Shown: piece by piece, positions 55,317-64,000 of the stretch
Position numbering within the stretch: the first letter of the stretch is position 1
How the letters are laid out: each line of letters starts with the position of its first letter
NCBI RefSeq assembly: GCF_029392315.1
Contig: NZ_CP113939.1
Coordinates: 806,001 to 870,000, forward strand
DNA length: 64,000 bases
Direction of reading: 5' to 3'
From: Bifidobacterium sp. ESL0690
Lineage (GTDB): Bacteria; Actinomycetota; Actinomycetes; Actinomycetales; Bifidobacteriaceae
The notes under the pieces: model-generated
What the model was told of the DNA's origin: nothing
What the model saw: only the letters and a program-made list of their open reading frames with translations
The model's database searches: none
Program-made: the position numbers and the translations under genes

Positions 55317-56660
55317 GTGGCGTCTTTTATGAAAAGTGCGACGACGGGACCTAGTAGCGGACGGAGTAGGAGTTCGGTTTTGAGCGAGCCACGATTGCAG
55401 GAAGAGCCGCGTGAAGGCGTACCTGAAGTGACCGATACGCTCGACGGATTCCGCGAGGCCTGCGATAGGTTAGCTGCTGGCAATGGTTCACTGGCCGCCG
55501 ATGCTGAGCGTGCTTCCGGCTATCGTTACGGTCATGAGGATTGGCTGGTGCAGTTCAAACGCACCGGTTCAGGTATCGTCCTGTTCGATCCGATAGCTCT
55601 GAACAAAGCGGGAGCGGACTGGAACGAATTCAACCGTGCCGTCGGTGATACCACATGGATCATCCACGATTCCCTGCAGGATTTGCCCGGTTTCACCGAT
55701 TTGGGGATGAAGGTCCGCGATCTTTTTGATACCGAAATCGCCGCAAGGCTGCTGGGGCTGAAGCGTTTCGGCCTGGCCGCGGTCACCGAACATTATCTTG
55801 GTATTACATTGGCAAAGGAGCATTCCGCTGCCGATTGGTCGTATCGTCCTCTGCCTAGAGATTGGCGCAATTACGCGGCGCTAGACGTCGAGCTATTGAT
55901 CGAACTCGAAGCGAAAATGCGTGCCGACTTGAAAAAGGCCGGCAAAATGGAATGGGCTAACGAGGAGTTCAGCCATGCGCTCGCTCAAGGTACCGGCCCG
56001 CAAACGCCTCATCCGGTGCCGTGGATGCGCATTTCTCACTTCACTGCTCTCGGCCACGACAGGCGTGGCCAGGCTGTGGCCAAAGCCCTCTGGGAGAAAC
56101 GAGATGAGCTTGCCCGCGAACACGACATCGCCCCGACCCTGCTCCTAAGCGATGCCGCCATCATCGAGGCCGCGCAGAAGAAGCCGCACAACGCCCGACA
56201 GTTCCGTGCCATCCGCAGCCTGAACGAGCGCGTGCGCATCCACATGGGTAACGAGCAGGACAAGATGTTCGAACGGTATGCGCCCATCCAGCGCTCCATC
56301 AAGCCCAGCGTATGGAAAGACACCATCCAGGAAGCTCTGAAGCTTAAGCCAAAAGATTGGCCGGAACCCCCGGCACCTCCGCAGGAAGCCCAGGCCAACG
56401 CGCCGCGTTCGATGAAATATTGGTCTGTTCATCACCCGGATCGTTTCGCCCGCCTCAAGAAAGTCCGTGCCGTCATCGCCCAGATCGCCGATGACACGAG
56501 GACTCCGCCGGATGTGGTCATCAAGCCGCAGATCATCCGCAACCTTTGCTGGCAGGATAATGCAGCGGAGCTTGATATCCCCGAATTTCTGCGCGAGCAA
56601 GGGGCGCGGCAATGGCAGATTGCGCTTGTCTCCGAGTCCGTAAGTCGCGTTATCATATGA
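55317..56660 (+). CDS. rnd: Ribonuclease D-like 3'-5' exonuclease with HRDC domain
   Basis: 447 residues from GTG 55317. The DEDD active site is visible: Asp62-x-Glu64 (ADAERASGYRYG), the Exo II Asp in IIHDSLQDLPGF and the Exo III YAALDVELL. The exonuclease domain spans about 55-225; the HRDC domain follows (GHDRRGQAVAKALWEKRDELAREHDIAPTLLLSDAAI). The C-terminal 130 residues, also helical, are typical of actinobacterial members. Trims the 3' ends of tRNAs and other RNAs. It directly precedes tig (49-bp gap). Confidence 0.9.
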   Translation: MASFMKSATTGPSSGRSRSSVLSEPRLQEEPREGVPEVTDTLDGFREACDRLAAGNGSLAADAERASGYRYGHEDWLVQFKRTGSGIVLFDPIALNKAGADWNEFNRAVGDTTWIIHDSLQDLPGFTDLGMKVRDLFDTEIAARLLGLKRFGLAAVTEHYLGITLAKEHSAADWSYRPLPRDWRNYAALDVELLIELEAKMRADLKKAGKMEWANEEFSHALAQGTGPQTPHPVPWMRISHFTALGHDRRGQAVAKALWEKRDELAREHDIAPTLLLSDAAIIEAAQKKPHNARQFRAIRSLNERVRIHMGNEQDKMFERYAPIQRSIKPSVWKDTIQEALKLKPKDWPEPPAPPQEAQANAPRSMKYWSVHHPDRFARLKKVRAVIAQIADDTRTPPDVVIKPQIIRNLCWQDNAAELDIPEFLREQGARQWQIALVSESVSRVII

Positions 56661-56709
56661 GGGTTGCCTAAAGGCAGAAGTAGTTGGAATTATCGTCAGG
56701 AGCACTAGC

Positions 56710-58089
56710 GTGAAAATCAGCGTGAGGAATCTCGAGCCCACCAAGGTGAAGCTCACCGTCACCGTCGATCCGGAAGAGTTCGACCCCTATCTTGATCAGG
56801 CCCGCAAGGAAATCGCCAAGCAGATCAGCGTCCCGGGCTTCCGTAAGGGCCATGTGCCCGGCAAGATCATTGACCAGCGCGTCGGCTTCGGTGCCGTCGC
56901 CGGTGAGGCCGTCAACAGCGCCGTCCCGGAGCTCTATTCCAAGGCTCTCGAGGAGAAGAAGATTCGCCCGATGGCTCAGCCTGAGCTTGATGTCAAGGAA
57001 CTGCCGACCAGCGAAAAGGACGACACCAAGGTGAAGTTCATCGCCACCGTCGAGCGCCGCCCCGAAATCGAGCTGCCGAAGCTCGACGGCATGACTCTTG
57101 AGGTCCCGAAGACTGAGGTCACCGATGAGGACGTCGACAAGCGTCTCGACAACCTTCGTCAGCGTTTCGGCACCCTCGTGGGCGTCGATCGTCCTGCCAA
57201 GAAGGGTGATTTCGCCAACATCGACCTCGACGCCCAGATTGACGGCGAGTCCGTCGATTCCCAGGAAGGCGTGAGCTACGAGCTCGGCAGCGGCAAGCTG
57301 CTCGATGGCATCGACGAAGCACTCGACGGCCTGTCTGCCGGCGAGGAGACCACCTTCGAAGGCACGCTGGAAAGCGGCGATCACGAAGGTGAGAAGGCCC
57401 AGATCAAGGTCAAGGTCAACTCCGTCAAGGCTGAAGAACTGCCGAAGCTCGACGACGACTTCGCTCAGGAAGCTTCCGAGTTCGACACCCTTGACGAGCT
57501 CAAGGCCGACATTCGCAAGCAGTGCGAGCGTGACAGCGAAGGCCGCCAGGCCAATGAGGCTCGCGATGCGTTCCTCGATGCGCTGAAGAAGGACGTGGAG
57601 ATTCCGCTGCCCGCAGGTGTTCGCAAGGATATGGTTGAGGACCGCCTGAAGCAGGTCACCGCCGATCCAGACAAGGCCACCGACGAGCAGAAGAAGGAAG
57701 CCGAAGAGGCCACCGACAAGGAGCTCAAGGACCAGATTGTGCTCGACACCTTGGCCGAGCAGCTCGACGTCAAGGTCTCCCAGATGGACGTCACCAACTT
57801 CCTCGCCTCCATCGCCCAGCAGTACGGCATGGATCCGAGCGCCTTCATCAACGCCATCGTCCAGAACGGCCAGCTCGGCTCCGCCGTTCAGGAAGTCGGC
57901 CGTTCCAAGGGTCTGCTTGCCGGCATGCGCGCCGTCAAGTTCACCTGCGACGGCAAGGATCTCGACCTGACCCCGTTCCTCGGTGAGGATGAGGCCGTTG
58001 AAGATGCCGAAGAGAACGAAAGCGTCGAGGCCGCATCCGCCGCTGCCGCCGTCGCCGACGAGCTTTCCGACCAAGACAAGTCCGAGTGA
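56710..58089 (+). CDS. tig: Trigger factor (ribosome-associated chaperone)
   Basis: 459 residues from GTG 56710 with CAGGAG upstream. The N-terminal ribosome-binding domain has the signature VPGFRKGHVPGKII (residues 43-56), the FKBP-type prolyl isomerase domain covers about 150-240 (RPAKKGDFANIDLDAQIDGESV) and the C-terminal helical arms the rest. The last 35 residues (VEDAEENESVEAASAAAAVADELSDQDKSE) form an acidic, Ala-rich tail. Folds nascent chains at the exit tunnel. Lies upstream of the clp genes, as in many bacteria, but with a terminator and a ClC gene in between. Confidence 0.95.
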   Translation: MKISVRNLEPTKVKLTVTVDPEEFDPYLDQARKEIAKQISVPGFRKGHVPGKIIDQRVGFGAVAGEAVNSAVPELYSKALEEKKIRPMAQPELDVKELPTSEKDDTKVKFIATVERRPEIELPKLDGMTLEVPKTEVTDEDVDKRLDNLRQRFGTLVGVDRPAKKGDFANIDLDAQIDGESVDSQEGVSYELGSGKLLDGIDEALDGLSAGEETTFEGTLESGDHEGEKAQIKVKVNSVKAEELPKLDDDFAQEASEFDTLDELKADIRKQCERDSEGRQANEARDAFLDALKKDVEIPLPAGVRKDMVEDRLKQVTADPDKATDEQKKEAEEATDKELKDQIVLDTLAEQLDVKVSQMDVTNFLASIAQQYGMDPSAFINAIVQNGQLGSAVQEVGRSKGLLAGMRAVKFTCDGKDLDLTPFLGEDEAVEDAEENESVEAASAAAAVADELSDQDKSE

Positions 58090-58125
58090 AATCGCAGTAG
58101 CGACTGATCTCTGATTAAAATTTCT

Positions 58126-58161
58126 GAAAGGGAGTTCGGGGTTCGCCCCGGCTCCCTTTCT
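58126..58161 (+). terminator. Terminator of tig
   Basis: GAAAGGGAG and CTCCCTTTC with an inner CGGGG/CCCCG make a strong stem (58126-58160); only a short T-rich stretch follows. Confidence 0.75.
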
Positions 58162-58330
58162 GCATGCTCGACGTTCGTGTTTCGGTGTTGGCATTCGAAT
58201 TCGAAATCATGTGATGCCATAGAAATTTCGTGGCTATGAGCTTTTTGTTTTTTCGGTTGCTTTCCGCTTTGTCGAATGTCAATGATGAACGAACCGAATT
58301 GGTCATTGTATATCTCTATTTTTCGCGGGC

Positions 58331-59722
58331 ATGGTTATATTGGTTCCAGACAGTAAAGCCGGAGGTAGCGGAAACTTCGGTGCAAATGAAGATTGCGGAA
58401 AGTCGGAAGTACTGGTGGAACAAGAGAAGGATAACAATAGCGGATTGAAGCGGTTGGGCATCATCGCCGCCGTGATATTCCTGCTTGGTGGTGTCGTCGG
58501 GGTGAGCTCCGGGCTGCTTGGTTTGATGCTGAGCGGTGTCGAACGCCTGATGCTGGGGTATGTCGAGAATCCGCAGGACCCGAGCCCGTATCAGGTGGCG
58601 GCATGGCGACGTATCGCTTCGATCGTGGGCGGGTCGGTTTTCGCCGCGGTTATCTGGTGGCTGCTGCGCACCAAAACCACCAAAGTACCGTCGGTCAAAA
58701 AAGCCGTGGCGGGGGAGCGGATGCCGGTCTGGCAGACCACCGTCCATGTCTTGCTTCAGATTTTTATTGTGGGTTCCGGTTCGTCCATCGGCCGCGAGGT
58801 GGCACCGCGTGAGTTCGGCGCGATGCTGGGCCAACGCTTCTCGCAACTTTTCCGCTTGAATGACGAAAAAGACCGCAGAACCGTTGTGGCCGTAGCTGCA
58901 GCAGCTGGTCTTGCAGGTGTTTACAACGCCCCGCTTGCCGGTACGTTCTTTGCCCTCGAGATCCTGCTTTCCGACATCACCATGGAAACCGTCACTATGG
59001 CGCTCGGTACATCGGCAGTATCCGCTTACATCGCCTCGATGATTCGTGGGCGCGGAACTTTCTACGGTATGGCCGCCATGGGTAAATCCACGATTCCAAC
59101 ATTGAGCCTGACACTGTTCGCCGTTCTTGCCGGTATTGTCTGTGGCATCGCCGGCGCGCTGTTCCGCAAAGGCTCGCAATGGGCCGAGGGCAACAAGCCC
59201 AAAGGTGCGGGTATCCTTTGGATGATGCCGCTGGCGGCGTTGGCGACCGGCGTCGTGGCGATATGGTTGCCGCAGATTATGGGTAACGGCCGTTCCGTGG
59301 CACAATACGCCTTCTCCGCCACCGCTCGCGAGGCCAATGCCTTCGTGCCGATTCTGCTGGCGCTGTTCATCGCCAAAATCGTGCTGACGCTTGGTACCAT
59401 CCGTTCCGGCGCTTCCGGTGGCGTGCTCCAGCCCGGTATTTCCATCGGAGCGACGCTGGGCGCTTTGCTCGGCTTCGCATGGGTCATCATAAGCCCTGGC
59501 GATACCGTCACCGCGTGTGCGCTGGTCGGTGCCTCCGCCCTGCTTGCCGCCTCTCAGCAAGCTCCGCTGATGGCGATGTGCCTGGTGATGGAACTGACGG
59601 GAGCCCCAATGGCTTTCTTCGTGCCGGTTGGTATCGGTGTGGCCGTGTCGGCGTTGGTCTCTCGCGGTTTCAACTGCTTTCTTTCTCGTTCTCAGCGCAA
59701 AAAACCGAGGGCTGTCGTATAA
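58331..59722 (+). CDS. ClC-family chloride channel/transporter
   Basis: 463 residues if ATG 58331 is used, but no good ribosome site precedes it; GTG 58412 with GGAAG or a start near 58447 are alternatives. Ten or more membrane segments. The selectivity regions are GSGSSIGREVAPREFGA (where GSGIP..GREGP is canonical, the Glu acting as gate) and SGASGGVLQPGISIG (for the GxFxP loop). It exchanges chloride for protons or conducts it; such proteins help acid tolerance. Followed 52 bp later by clpP1. Confidence 0.87.
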   Translation: MVILVPDSKAGGSGNFGANEDCGKSEVLVEQEKDNNSGLKRLGIIAAVIFLLGGVVGVSSGLLGLMLSGVERLMLGYVENPQDPSPYQVAAWRRIASIVGGSVFAAVIWWLLRTKTTKVPSVKKAVAGERMPVWQTTVHVLLQIFIVGSGSSIGREVAPREFGAMLGQRFSQLFRLNDEKDRRTVVAVAAAAGLAGVYNAPLAGTFFALEILLSDITMETVTMALGTSAVSAYIASMIRGRGTFYGMAAMGKSTIPTLSLTLFAVLAGIVCGIAGALFRKGSQWAEGNKPKGAGILWMMPLAALATGVVAIWLPQIMGNGRSVAQYAFSATAREANAFVPILLALFIAKIVLTLGTIRSGASGGVLQPGISIGATLGALLGFAWVIISPGDTVTACALVGASALLAASQQAPLMAMCLVMELTGAPMAFFVPVGIGVAVSALVSRGFNCFLSRSQRKKPRAVV

Positions 59723-59774
59723 GTGCGGGTAATATCGTTAACGGTAATAAATACGTGAATATCAAGGAGATACG

Positions 59775-60398
59775 GTGGCAGGATTGCTGACATCTATGCC
59801 GTCGATGGACGAGGGGGATTCGGCCCCCGCCATCACGGATCCGATTTTCAATAGGCTTCTCAAAGAACGCATCATCTGGCTTGGCGATGAGGTCAAGGAC
59901 TCCAATGCCAACGTCATTTGCGCGCAGATGCTGATGCTCGCGGCCGAAGATCCGAAGAAGGATATCTGGCTCTACATCAATTCGCCCGGTGGCTCGGTTA
60001 CCGCAGGCATGGCCATCTACGACACCATGCAGCTCATCGAACCTGACGTGGCCACCGTGGCTGTCGGTATGGCGGCTTCCATGGCCCAGTTCCTGCTTTC
60101 CAGTGGTACCAAGGGCAAGCGCTTCGCCACCAGCCACACCCGCATTCTGATGCACCAGCCTTCGGGCGGCATCGGCGGAACGGCCACTGATGTGCGCATC
60201 AACGCCGAGCTGATCATGGATATGAAGAAGACCATGTCGCAGCTCACCGCCGACCAGACCGGTCACACTCTTGAAGAGATCTATCGCGACAACGAGTACG
60301 ATCACTGGTTCACCGCCCAGCAGGCGCTGGACTATGGGTTCTTCGACAAGATTGTGACCACGCCGGGCAGCATGCGTACGGAAAAGGCAGGGGAGTGA
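59775..60398 (+). CDS. clpP1: ATP-dependent Clp protease proteolytic subunit 1
   Basis: 207 residues from GTG 59775 with AAGGAG upstream. The serine protease triad is Ser102 (VGMAASMAQ), His127 (RILMHQP) and an Asp in DNEYDHWF. The N-terminal axial-loop region, LYINSPGGSVTAGMAIYDTMQ and the handle helix are all present. Forms tetradecameric chambers, in actinobacteria usually mixed with ClpP2. The next clpP begins 5 bp after its stop, so the two are made together. Confidence 0.96.
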   Translation: MAGLLTSMPSMDEGDSAPAITDPIFNRLLKERIIWLGDEVKDSNANVICAQMLMLAAEDPKKDIWLYINSPGGSVTAGMAIYDTMQLIEPDVATVAVGMAASMAQFLLSSGTKGKRFATSHTRILMHQPSGGIGGTATDVRINAELIMDMKKTMSQLTADQTGHTLEEIYRDNEYDHWFTAQQALDYGFFDKIVTTPGSMRTEKAGE

Positions 60399-60403
60399 GT
60401 AAC

Positions 60404-61075
60404 ATGGCAAGTGAAGAAGCGAAGTTTGTAGCTCGTGTCGAGCGTCTCGCCGGCCCCCGTGGTGTGGCCGGGTTCGCGCCGCAGAGCCGTTACGTGATGC
60501 CGCAGTTCAGCGAAAAGACGCCGTACGGCATGAAGACGCAGGATGCGTATAGCCGCCTGTTCGAAGACCGCATCATCTTCATGGGTGTGCAGGTGGACGA
60601 CACCTCCGCCGACGACATCATGGCCCAGCTGCTCGTCTTGGAGAGCCAGGACCCGAACCGCGACGTGATGATGTACATCAATTCTCCCGGCGGCTCCATG
60701 ACCGCGATGACGGCAATTTACGACACGATGCAATACATCAAGCCAGATGTGCAGACCGTTTGCCTTGGACAGGCAGCTTCTGCTGCGGCCGTCGTTCTTG
60801 CAGCCGGAACCAAGGGCAAGCGCCTGATGCTGCCGAACGCTCGTGTGCTGATCCACCAGCCTGCCATCGATCAGGGAGCCGGCAAGGCCACCGAAATCGA
60901 GATTCAGGCCAAGGAGATGCTGCGTATGCGTGAATGGCTCGAGAACACGCTGGCTAAGCACACCGGCCAGTCTGCCGAGCGTATCCGCAAGGACATCGAG
61001 GTTGACACCTTCCTGACGGCTCAGGAGGCCAAGGACTATGGCATGGTCGACGAAGTGCTCGCCAACCGCAAGTAG
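60404..61075 (+). CDS. clpP2: ATP-dependent Clp protease proteolytic subunit 2
   Basis: 223 residues from ATG 60404 (GGGGAG 9 bases upstream); a GTG at 60395 would overlap the clpP1 stop. Ser126 (GQAASAAAV), His151 (VLIHQP) and an Asp complete the triad. The N-terminal 35 residues are longer than in ClpP1 and may be processed on assembly. Partner of ClpP1 in a heteromeric protease fed by ClpX and ClpC. Confidence 0.95.
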   Translation: MASEEAKFVARVERLAGPRGVAGFAPQSRYVMPQFSEKTPYGMKTQDAYSRLFEDRIIFMGVQVDDTSADDIMAQLLVLESQDPNRDVMMYINSPGGSMTAMTAIYDTMQYIKPDVQTVCLGQAASAAAVVLAAGTKGKRLMLPNARVLIHQPAIDQGAGKATEIEIQAKEMLRMREWLENTLAKHTGQSAERIRKDIEVDTFLTAQEAKDYGMVDEVLANRK

Positions 61076-61151
61076 CTTGTAGCTCTAACGGTAGCGATAA
61101 CCACATCGGTTATGCCGCGATTTGCCGTGTAGATTTATAACAAAAACGATT

Positions 61152-61185
61152 CGATACCCCTTGCGTTCGCGCGCGAGGGGTATCG
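61152..61185 (+). terminator. Stem-loop between clpP2 and clpX
   Basis: CGATACCCCT (61152-61161) pairs with AGGGGTATCG (61176-61185), and TTGCG/CGCG can extend the stem inward. TCGTCG follows, not a T-run; it may attenuate read-through into clpX. Confidence 0.55.
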
Positions 61186-61276
61186 TCGTAATCGGATGTC
61201 GCCGTAGAAGAGAACGGCGAGCGAACGGCCTGAATAAAGGCCGGGTTGAAAGCGCATGACGCGGTAAGGAGAAGGC

Positions 61277-62698
61277 ATGGGCGACGTGGTGGACTATAAC
61301 GACTCCGTCCCACACTGCGGATTCTGCGGTAAAAGCGAACGTCAGGTACGCAAGCTGGTCACCGGCCAGGGCGCGGCGATTTGTGACGAATGCATCGCCC
61401 AATGCGTCGAGCTCATCAGGGACGACAACGACAAAGACGTCAAGATCAACGCGCTGAACCTACCTAAGCCTTCTGAAATATACGCCTACCTCGACCAGTA
61501 CGTCGTCGGGCAGCCGCAGGCCAAGCGTACCCTTTCGGTGGCCGTCTACAACCATTACAAGCGCGTCAACATGGAGATGGGCGAGGGCGGTCGTGCAGTC
61601 GGAGCCGGTATGGGCAAGGCGGCTGCCGCGTCGGGCGCGGCACGCAAGTCCGGTGCTGCTGGAAACGGCAAGACGGGTTCTGCCAAGCGCTCCGGCAAAG
61701 GCGACACTGATCCGCTGGCTGATGTGCAGGTGGCGAAGTCCAATATTTTGCTACTTGGGCCCACAGGTGTCGGCAAGACCTACTTGGCCCAGACGCTCGC
61801 CCGCGTGATGAATGTGCCGTTCGTTATCGTGGATGCTACCACGCTGACTGAGGCCGGCTATATCGGTGACGATGTGGAGAGCGTGCTGCAGCGGCTCCTG
61901 CAGGCCGCAGACGGTGACGTTGACCGTGCCCAGCATGGCATCGTCTATATCGATGAGATTGACAAGATTGCACGCAAAAGCGGCGAAAGCACTTCGCTGA
62001 CCCGCGATGTGAGTGGGGAAGGTGTACAGCAGGCGTTGCTGAAGATTCTTGAAGGCACGATTGCATCTGTACCACTGGAAGGTGAAGGCACGCGCAAGCA
62101 TCGTGACCAGAACACGGTCAAAATGGATACGCGCGACATCCTTTTCATATGCGGCGGCGCGTTCGTCGGTCTCGACAGCATCGTGCGCAAGCGGCTTGGG
62201 GCACAGGAAAGCGGGTTTACCGCGACACTACACGAGCATGATGAGAGCAAGGCCGATCTGCTGCGTCAGGTCGATGCCGATGATCTGGGTGATTTTGGTT
62301 TGCTTCCCGAATTTATTGGCAGACTGCCGGTCGTGAGTGTGCTGGACGAGCTCACCGAACAGGATCTGCGCGACATCCTCGTGCGTCCGGCCAACGCGCT
62401 GGTCAAGCAATACCGCAAGCTGTTCGCCGTCGACGGGGTCAAGCTTTCGTTTACCGATGAAGCCATTGCTGCCATTGCTGCGAAGGCCATCCGGGAAGGC
62501 ACTGGCGCCCGCGGGCTGCGCTCCATCATCGAAAAGACGCTTGAGGAAACCATGTTCCAGCTTCCGGAGATGAATGATGTTCAGCAGGTCATCGTTGACG
62601 CTTCCGCTGTCAGCGGTGAGGGCGTGCCGAAGATGGTCGTTTCGTCGTCCTCGTCCAGCCGTTCGTCGCGTCGCGGCAAGATACACGCGTTCGGATAA
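61277..62698 (+). CDS. clpX: ATP-dependent Clp protease ATP-binding subunit ClpX
   Basis: 473 residues from ATG 61277 with AAGGAG upstream. The zinc-binding domain has CGFCGKS and CDECIAQC (residues 14-42). AAA+ motifs: Walker A GPTGVGKT (161-168), Walker B YIDEIDKI and sensor regions EFIGRLPV and [12 protein letters not shown]. Unfolds tagged substrates and threads them into ClpP. An Ala/Gly/Lys/Ser-rich low-complexity insert of about 50 residues (roughly 98-148) enlarges a loop that is short in most ClpX proteins. The IGF-like loop for ClpP docking lies near [10 protein letters not shown]. Confidence 0.95.
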   Translation: MGDVVDYNDSVPHCGFCGKSERQVRKLVTGQGAAICDECIAQCVELIRDDNDKDVKINALNLPKPSEIYAYLDQYVVGQPQAKRTLSVAVYNHYKRVNMEMGEGGRAVGAGMGKAAAASGAARKSGAAGNGKTGSAKRSGKGDTDPLADVQVAKSNILLLGPTGVGKTYLAQTLARVMNVPFVIVDATTLTEAGYIGDDVESVLQRLLQAADGDVDRAQHGIVYIDEIDKIARKSGESTSLTRDVSGEGVQQALLKILEGTIASVPLEGEGTRKHRDQNTVKMDTRDILFICGGAFVGLDSIVRKRLGAQESGFTATLHEHDESKADLLRQVDADDLGDFGLLPEFIGRLPVVSVLDELTEQDLRDILVRPANALVKQYRKLFAVDGVKLSFTDEAIAAIAAKAIREGTGARGLRSIIEKTLEETMFQLPEMNDVQQVIVDASAVSGEGVPKMVVSSSSSSRSSRRGKIHAFG

Positions 62699-62864
62699 GC
62701 AGAATTTTGCCATCATTGCAGCTGCGGTATGTTGTCTGAGTTTGATTGTGCCCCGATGAAGAGTTGTCGATTGACAATACCTGTTGTACCAATCCGTTTT
62801 GCCTTGGTGGTGAGGTTGTTCCGATATTTGTAATACTGCGATTTATCTGCGCGACACGCCTAGC

Positions 62865-62893
62865 TTGCGTGAATCGGGCACTTACGTTATATT
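62865..62893 (+). promoter_or_regulatory. Promoter of tRNA-Arg
   Basis: TTGCGT (62865-62870), a 17-bp spacer and TATATT (62888-62893), about 33 bp before the mature tRNA. Confidence 0.6.
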
Positions 62894-62926
62894 AGATGAG
62901 TTGTCAAAAACAAGGTTCTTGACACT

Positions 62927-63000
62927 GCGCACGTAGCCCAATGGATTAGAGCAGCTGACTACGGATCAGCAGGTTACAGGTTCGAATCCTGCCGTGCGCA
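62927..63000 (+). tRNA. tRNA-Arg (anticodon ACG)
   Basis: 74 nt. Acceptor stem GCGCACG (62927-62933) with CGTGCGC (62993-62999), discriminator A at 63000. Anticodon stem GCTGA/TCAGC with loop CTACGGA; T-arm CAGGTTCGAATCCTG. CCA is not encoded. ACG, with A34 changed to inosine, reads the CGU/CGC/CGA codons. Confidence 0.97.
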
Positions 63001-63006
63001 CAGATT

Positions 63007-63040
63007 AATCCGCGGAATCGCAAGGTTCTGTGGATTTTTT
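63007..63040 (+). terminator. Terminator of tRNA-Arg
   Basis: AATCCGCGGAA (63007-63017) and TTCTGTGGATT (63026-63036) make an 11-bp stem with two G-U pairs, followed by TTTT. Confidence 0.85.
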
Positions 63041-63233
63041 CGATTCTGTTGGCGACAACGTGGTGATTGCAGTGAGGCAAGTGGCAAGAAAGCACTTGTT
63101 GCAGACACCATCGTTGAGCGTCTTTGTAGCTCGCTGCACTGCTGCTTTCTGTGGTTGTGGAATCGGTGATGGACTGGCTGCAGGTTGGCTTGTAAATCGG
63201 AGTGAACGATTGTGTTGGGATGGAGAGATGAGA

Positions 63234-64000
63234 ATGCAATTGTCTTTGTTGCCGTCGCTTTATACGCCGCGTCGGCGTCTACCGTTTGAGCCATATTGTG
63301 CACCGTCAACCTCTGGTCCGGTTTCGTCGGAGATATCTGCTTGCGACGTGTATGACTATGATTTGACTCTTGATATGGTGCGGGATGCCACAAATCTGCT
63401 GAGAGACCGGGGTGGGAATCCCAGAAATGTGTTGCTGCCCGGTCTGGTGGGTAGTTTTCTTCTGACGGTGTTGGGAATCTGTGTGCATGATACGGCCTTT
63501 GATGACGGCGAGGCTCCTATGTGGTATTTTTCCATGCTGTTTTGTGGTGGTGGCGGTCTGTTTCTTCTCTGCGTTTATCTAGCCCCCTCTTTATCGAAGA
63601 GAATGGGATGGGTGAGGGATCGTTTCAATCCTAGTCTTCTGTCGTTCGGCTATGTGGGTCCATACGGGCATCTGGAGCCGGAATTGCTACGCAAGGCAGG
63701 TTTGTCGGTGCGGTGTCGAGCAGTGCTGTCTGATGTCGGGGTGACTTGGCTGTGTCTTGGAGCAAACGGCACGCGGGTTCTGAAGTTCGTGTGGGCGGAT
63801 TGTGACCGTGTGTGCGTGTGCAGGTCGTGTGTTGTGCTGGCTGATACAAAGGCCTCTAGTGGGTTCGATGCGGTGGTGTTGCCGTTGTCGGCGATTGGCG
63901 ATGTGGACGGGTTCTTGAGGGTCTGTTTGGAGAGGGCGCGTGCCATGGATGCCGAGCCGATGGTGGCGGTCAAAGGCGGCCGTTGGTCGGATGACCGAGG
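63234..64000 (+). CDS. Putative membrane protein, partial (runs off window end)
   Basis: Open from ATG 63234 (GGAGAG 6 bases upstream; ATG 63228 also possible) to the window end, at least 255 residues. Two hydrophobic segments near residues 68-85 (VLLPGLVGSFLLTVLGIC) and 98-118 (MWYFSMLFCGGGGLFLLCVYL) flank a short outside loop. The C-terminal part looks like a soluble beta-rich domain (RCRAVLSDVGVTWLCLGANG), somewhat like the YcxB-type C-terminal region, a weak resemblance only. Codons such as TGT, GTG and TTG are more frequent than in neighbouring genes. No function assigned. Confidence 0.65.
   Translation, partial: MQLSLLPSLYTPRRRLPFEPYCAPSTSGPVSSEISACDVYDYDLTLDMVRDATNLLRDRGGNPRNVLLPGLVGSFLLTVLGICVHDTAFDDGEAPMWYFSMLFCGGGGLFLLCVYLAPSLSKRMGWVRDRFNPSLLSFGYVGPYGHLEPELLRKAGLSVRCRAVLSDVGVTWLCLGANGTRVLKFVWADCDRVCVCRSCVVLADTKASSGFDAVVLPLSAIGDVDGFLRVCLERARAMDAEPMVAVKGGRWSDDR

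Noticed and set aside
56668..58194. 508-residue reverse frame opposite trigger factor
   Set aside because: Shadow of tig; Leu/Gly/Val-rich translation with no motif or ribosome site.
63650..63973. 107-residue reverse frame at the window end
   Set aside because: Overlaps the forward membrane-protein frame, which has a ribosome site and plausible helices; the reverse translation is Thr/His/Arg-rich with no motif.

Overview
The window reads as a contiguous chromosomal segment of a Bifidobacterium or close relative (Bifidobacteriaceae, Actinomycetota). The grounds are moderately high GC with GTG/TTG starts, DapD, an incomplete-TCA citrate synthase, the order ftsE-ftsX-CHAP hydrolase-smpB, the run tig / clpP1-clpP2-clpX, and the density of LacI-regulated sugar ABC transporters with intracellular glycosidases (GH42, GH43, GH13). 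The species cannot be settled from the sequence alone. I saw no IS element, integrase, phage gene, rRNA or CRISPR array.

Layout. 1-0.53 kb: a HicAB toxin-antitoxin pair cut by the window edge. 0.8-11 kb: housekeeping genes (proS, a 3-hydroxyacyl-CoA dehydrogenase, an SSB paralog, the M13 peptidase PepO, a DUF308 membrane protein with a low-complexity Asn/Gln/Tyr tail, map, gltA). 11-18.2 kb: dapD, a tiny membrane protein, prfB, then the division module ftsE-ftsX plus a secreted coiled-coil CHAP hydrolase, and smpB. 18.3-21.4 kb: a polar amino-acid ABC transporter. 21.4-21.9 kb: a gene-free gap with two nested inverted-repeat elements. 21.9-24.5 kb: glmS and a RluA-type pseudouridine synthase.

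24.6-31.7 kb: a galactooligosaccharide locus (LacI repressor, two permeases, GH42 beta-galactosidase, solute-binding lipoprotein). It has three look-alike LacI operators and permease genes of strikingly high GC. 32-40.3 kb: two convergent GH43 genes, a second sugar ABC operon with its own divergent LacI repressor and a pair of identical operators, and an orphan solute-binding protein related to the one at 30.4 kb. 40.4-46.9 kb: coaX and a complete oligopeptide-type ABC operon. Three 61-bp palindromic repeats lie between its binding protein and its permeases.

47-51.9 kb: a D-2-hydroxyacid dehydrogenase, an XRE regulator/membrane protein pair, a GH13 alpha-glucosidase, and an RHH-PIN toxin-antitoxin pair with a 33-bp palindrome over its promoter. 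52-64 kb: pncA-recQ, an ASCH protein, RNase D, tig, a ClC transporter, clpP1-clpP2, clpX, tRNA-Arg(ACG) and a truncated membrane-protein gene.

The most interesting material is non-coding: two copies of a 46-bp repeat with DnaA-box-like motifs (0.7 and 3.9 kb), the nested inverted repeats at 21.5-21.8 kb, the 61-bp palindromic array at 43.2 kb, and several self-consistent operator sets. No clearly new multi-gene system was found.
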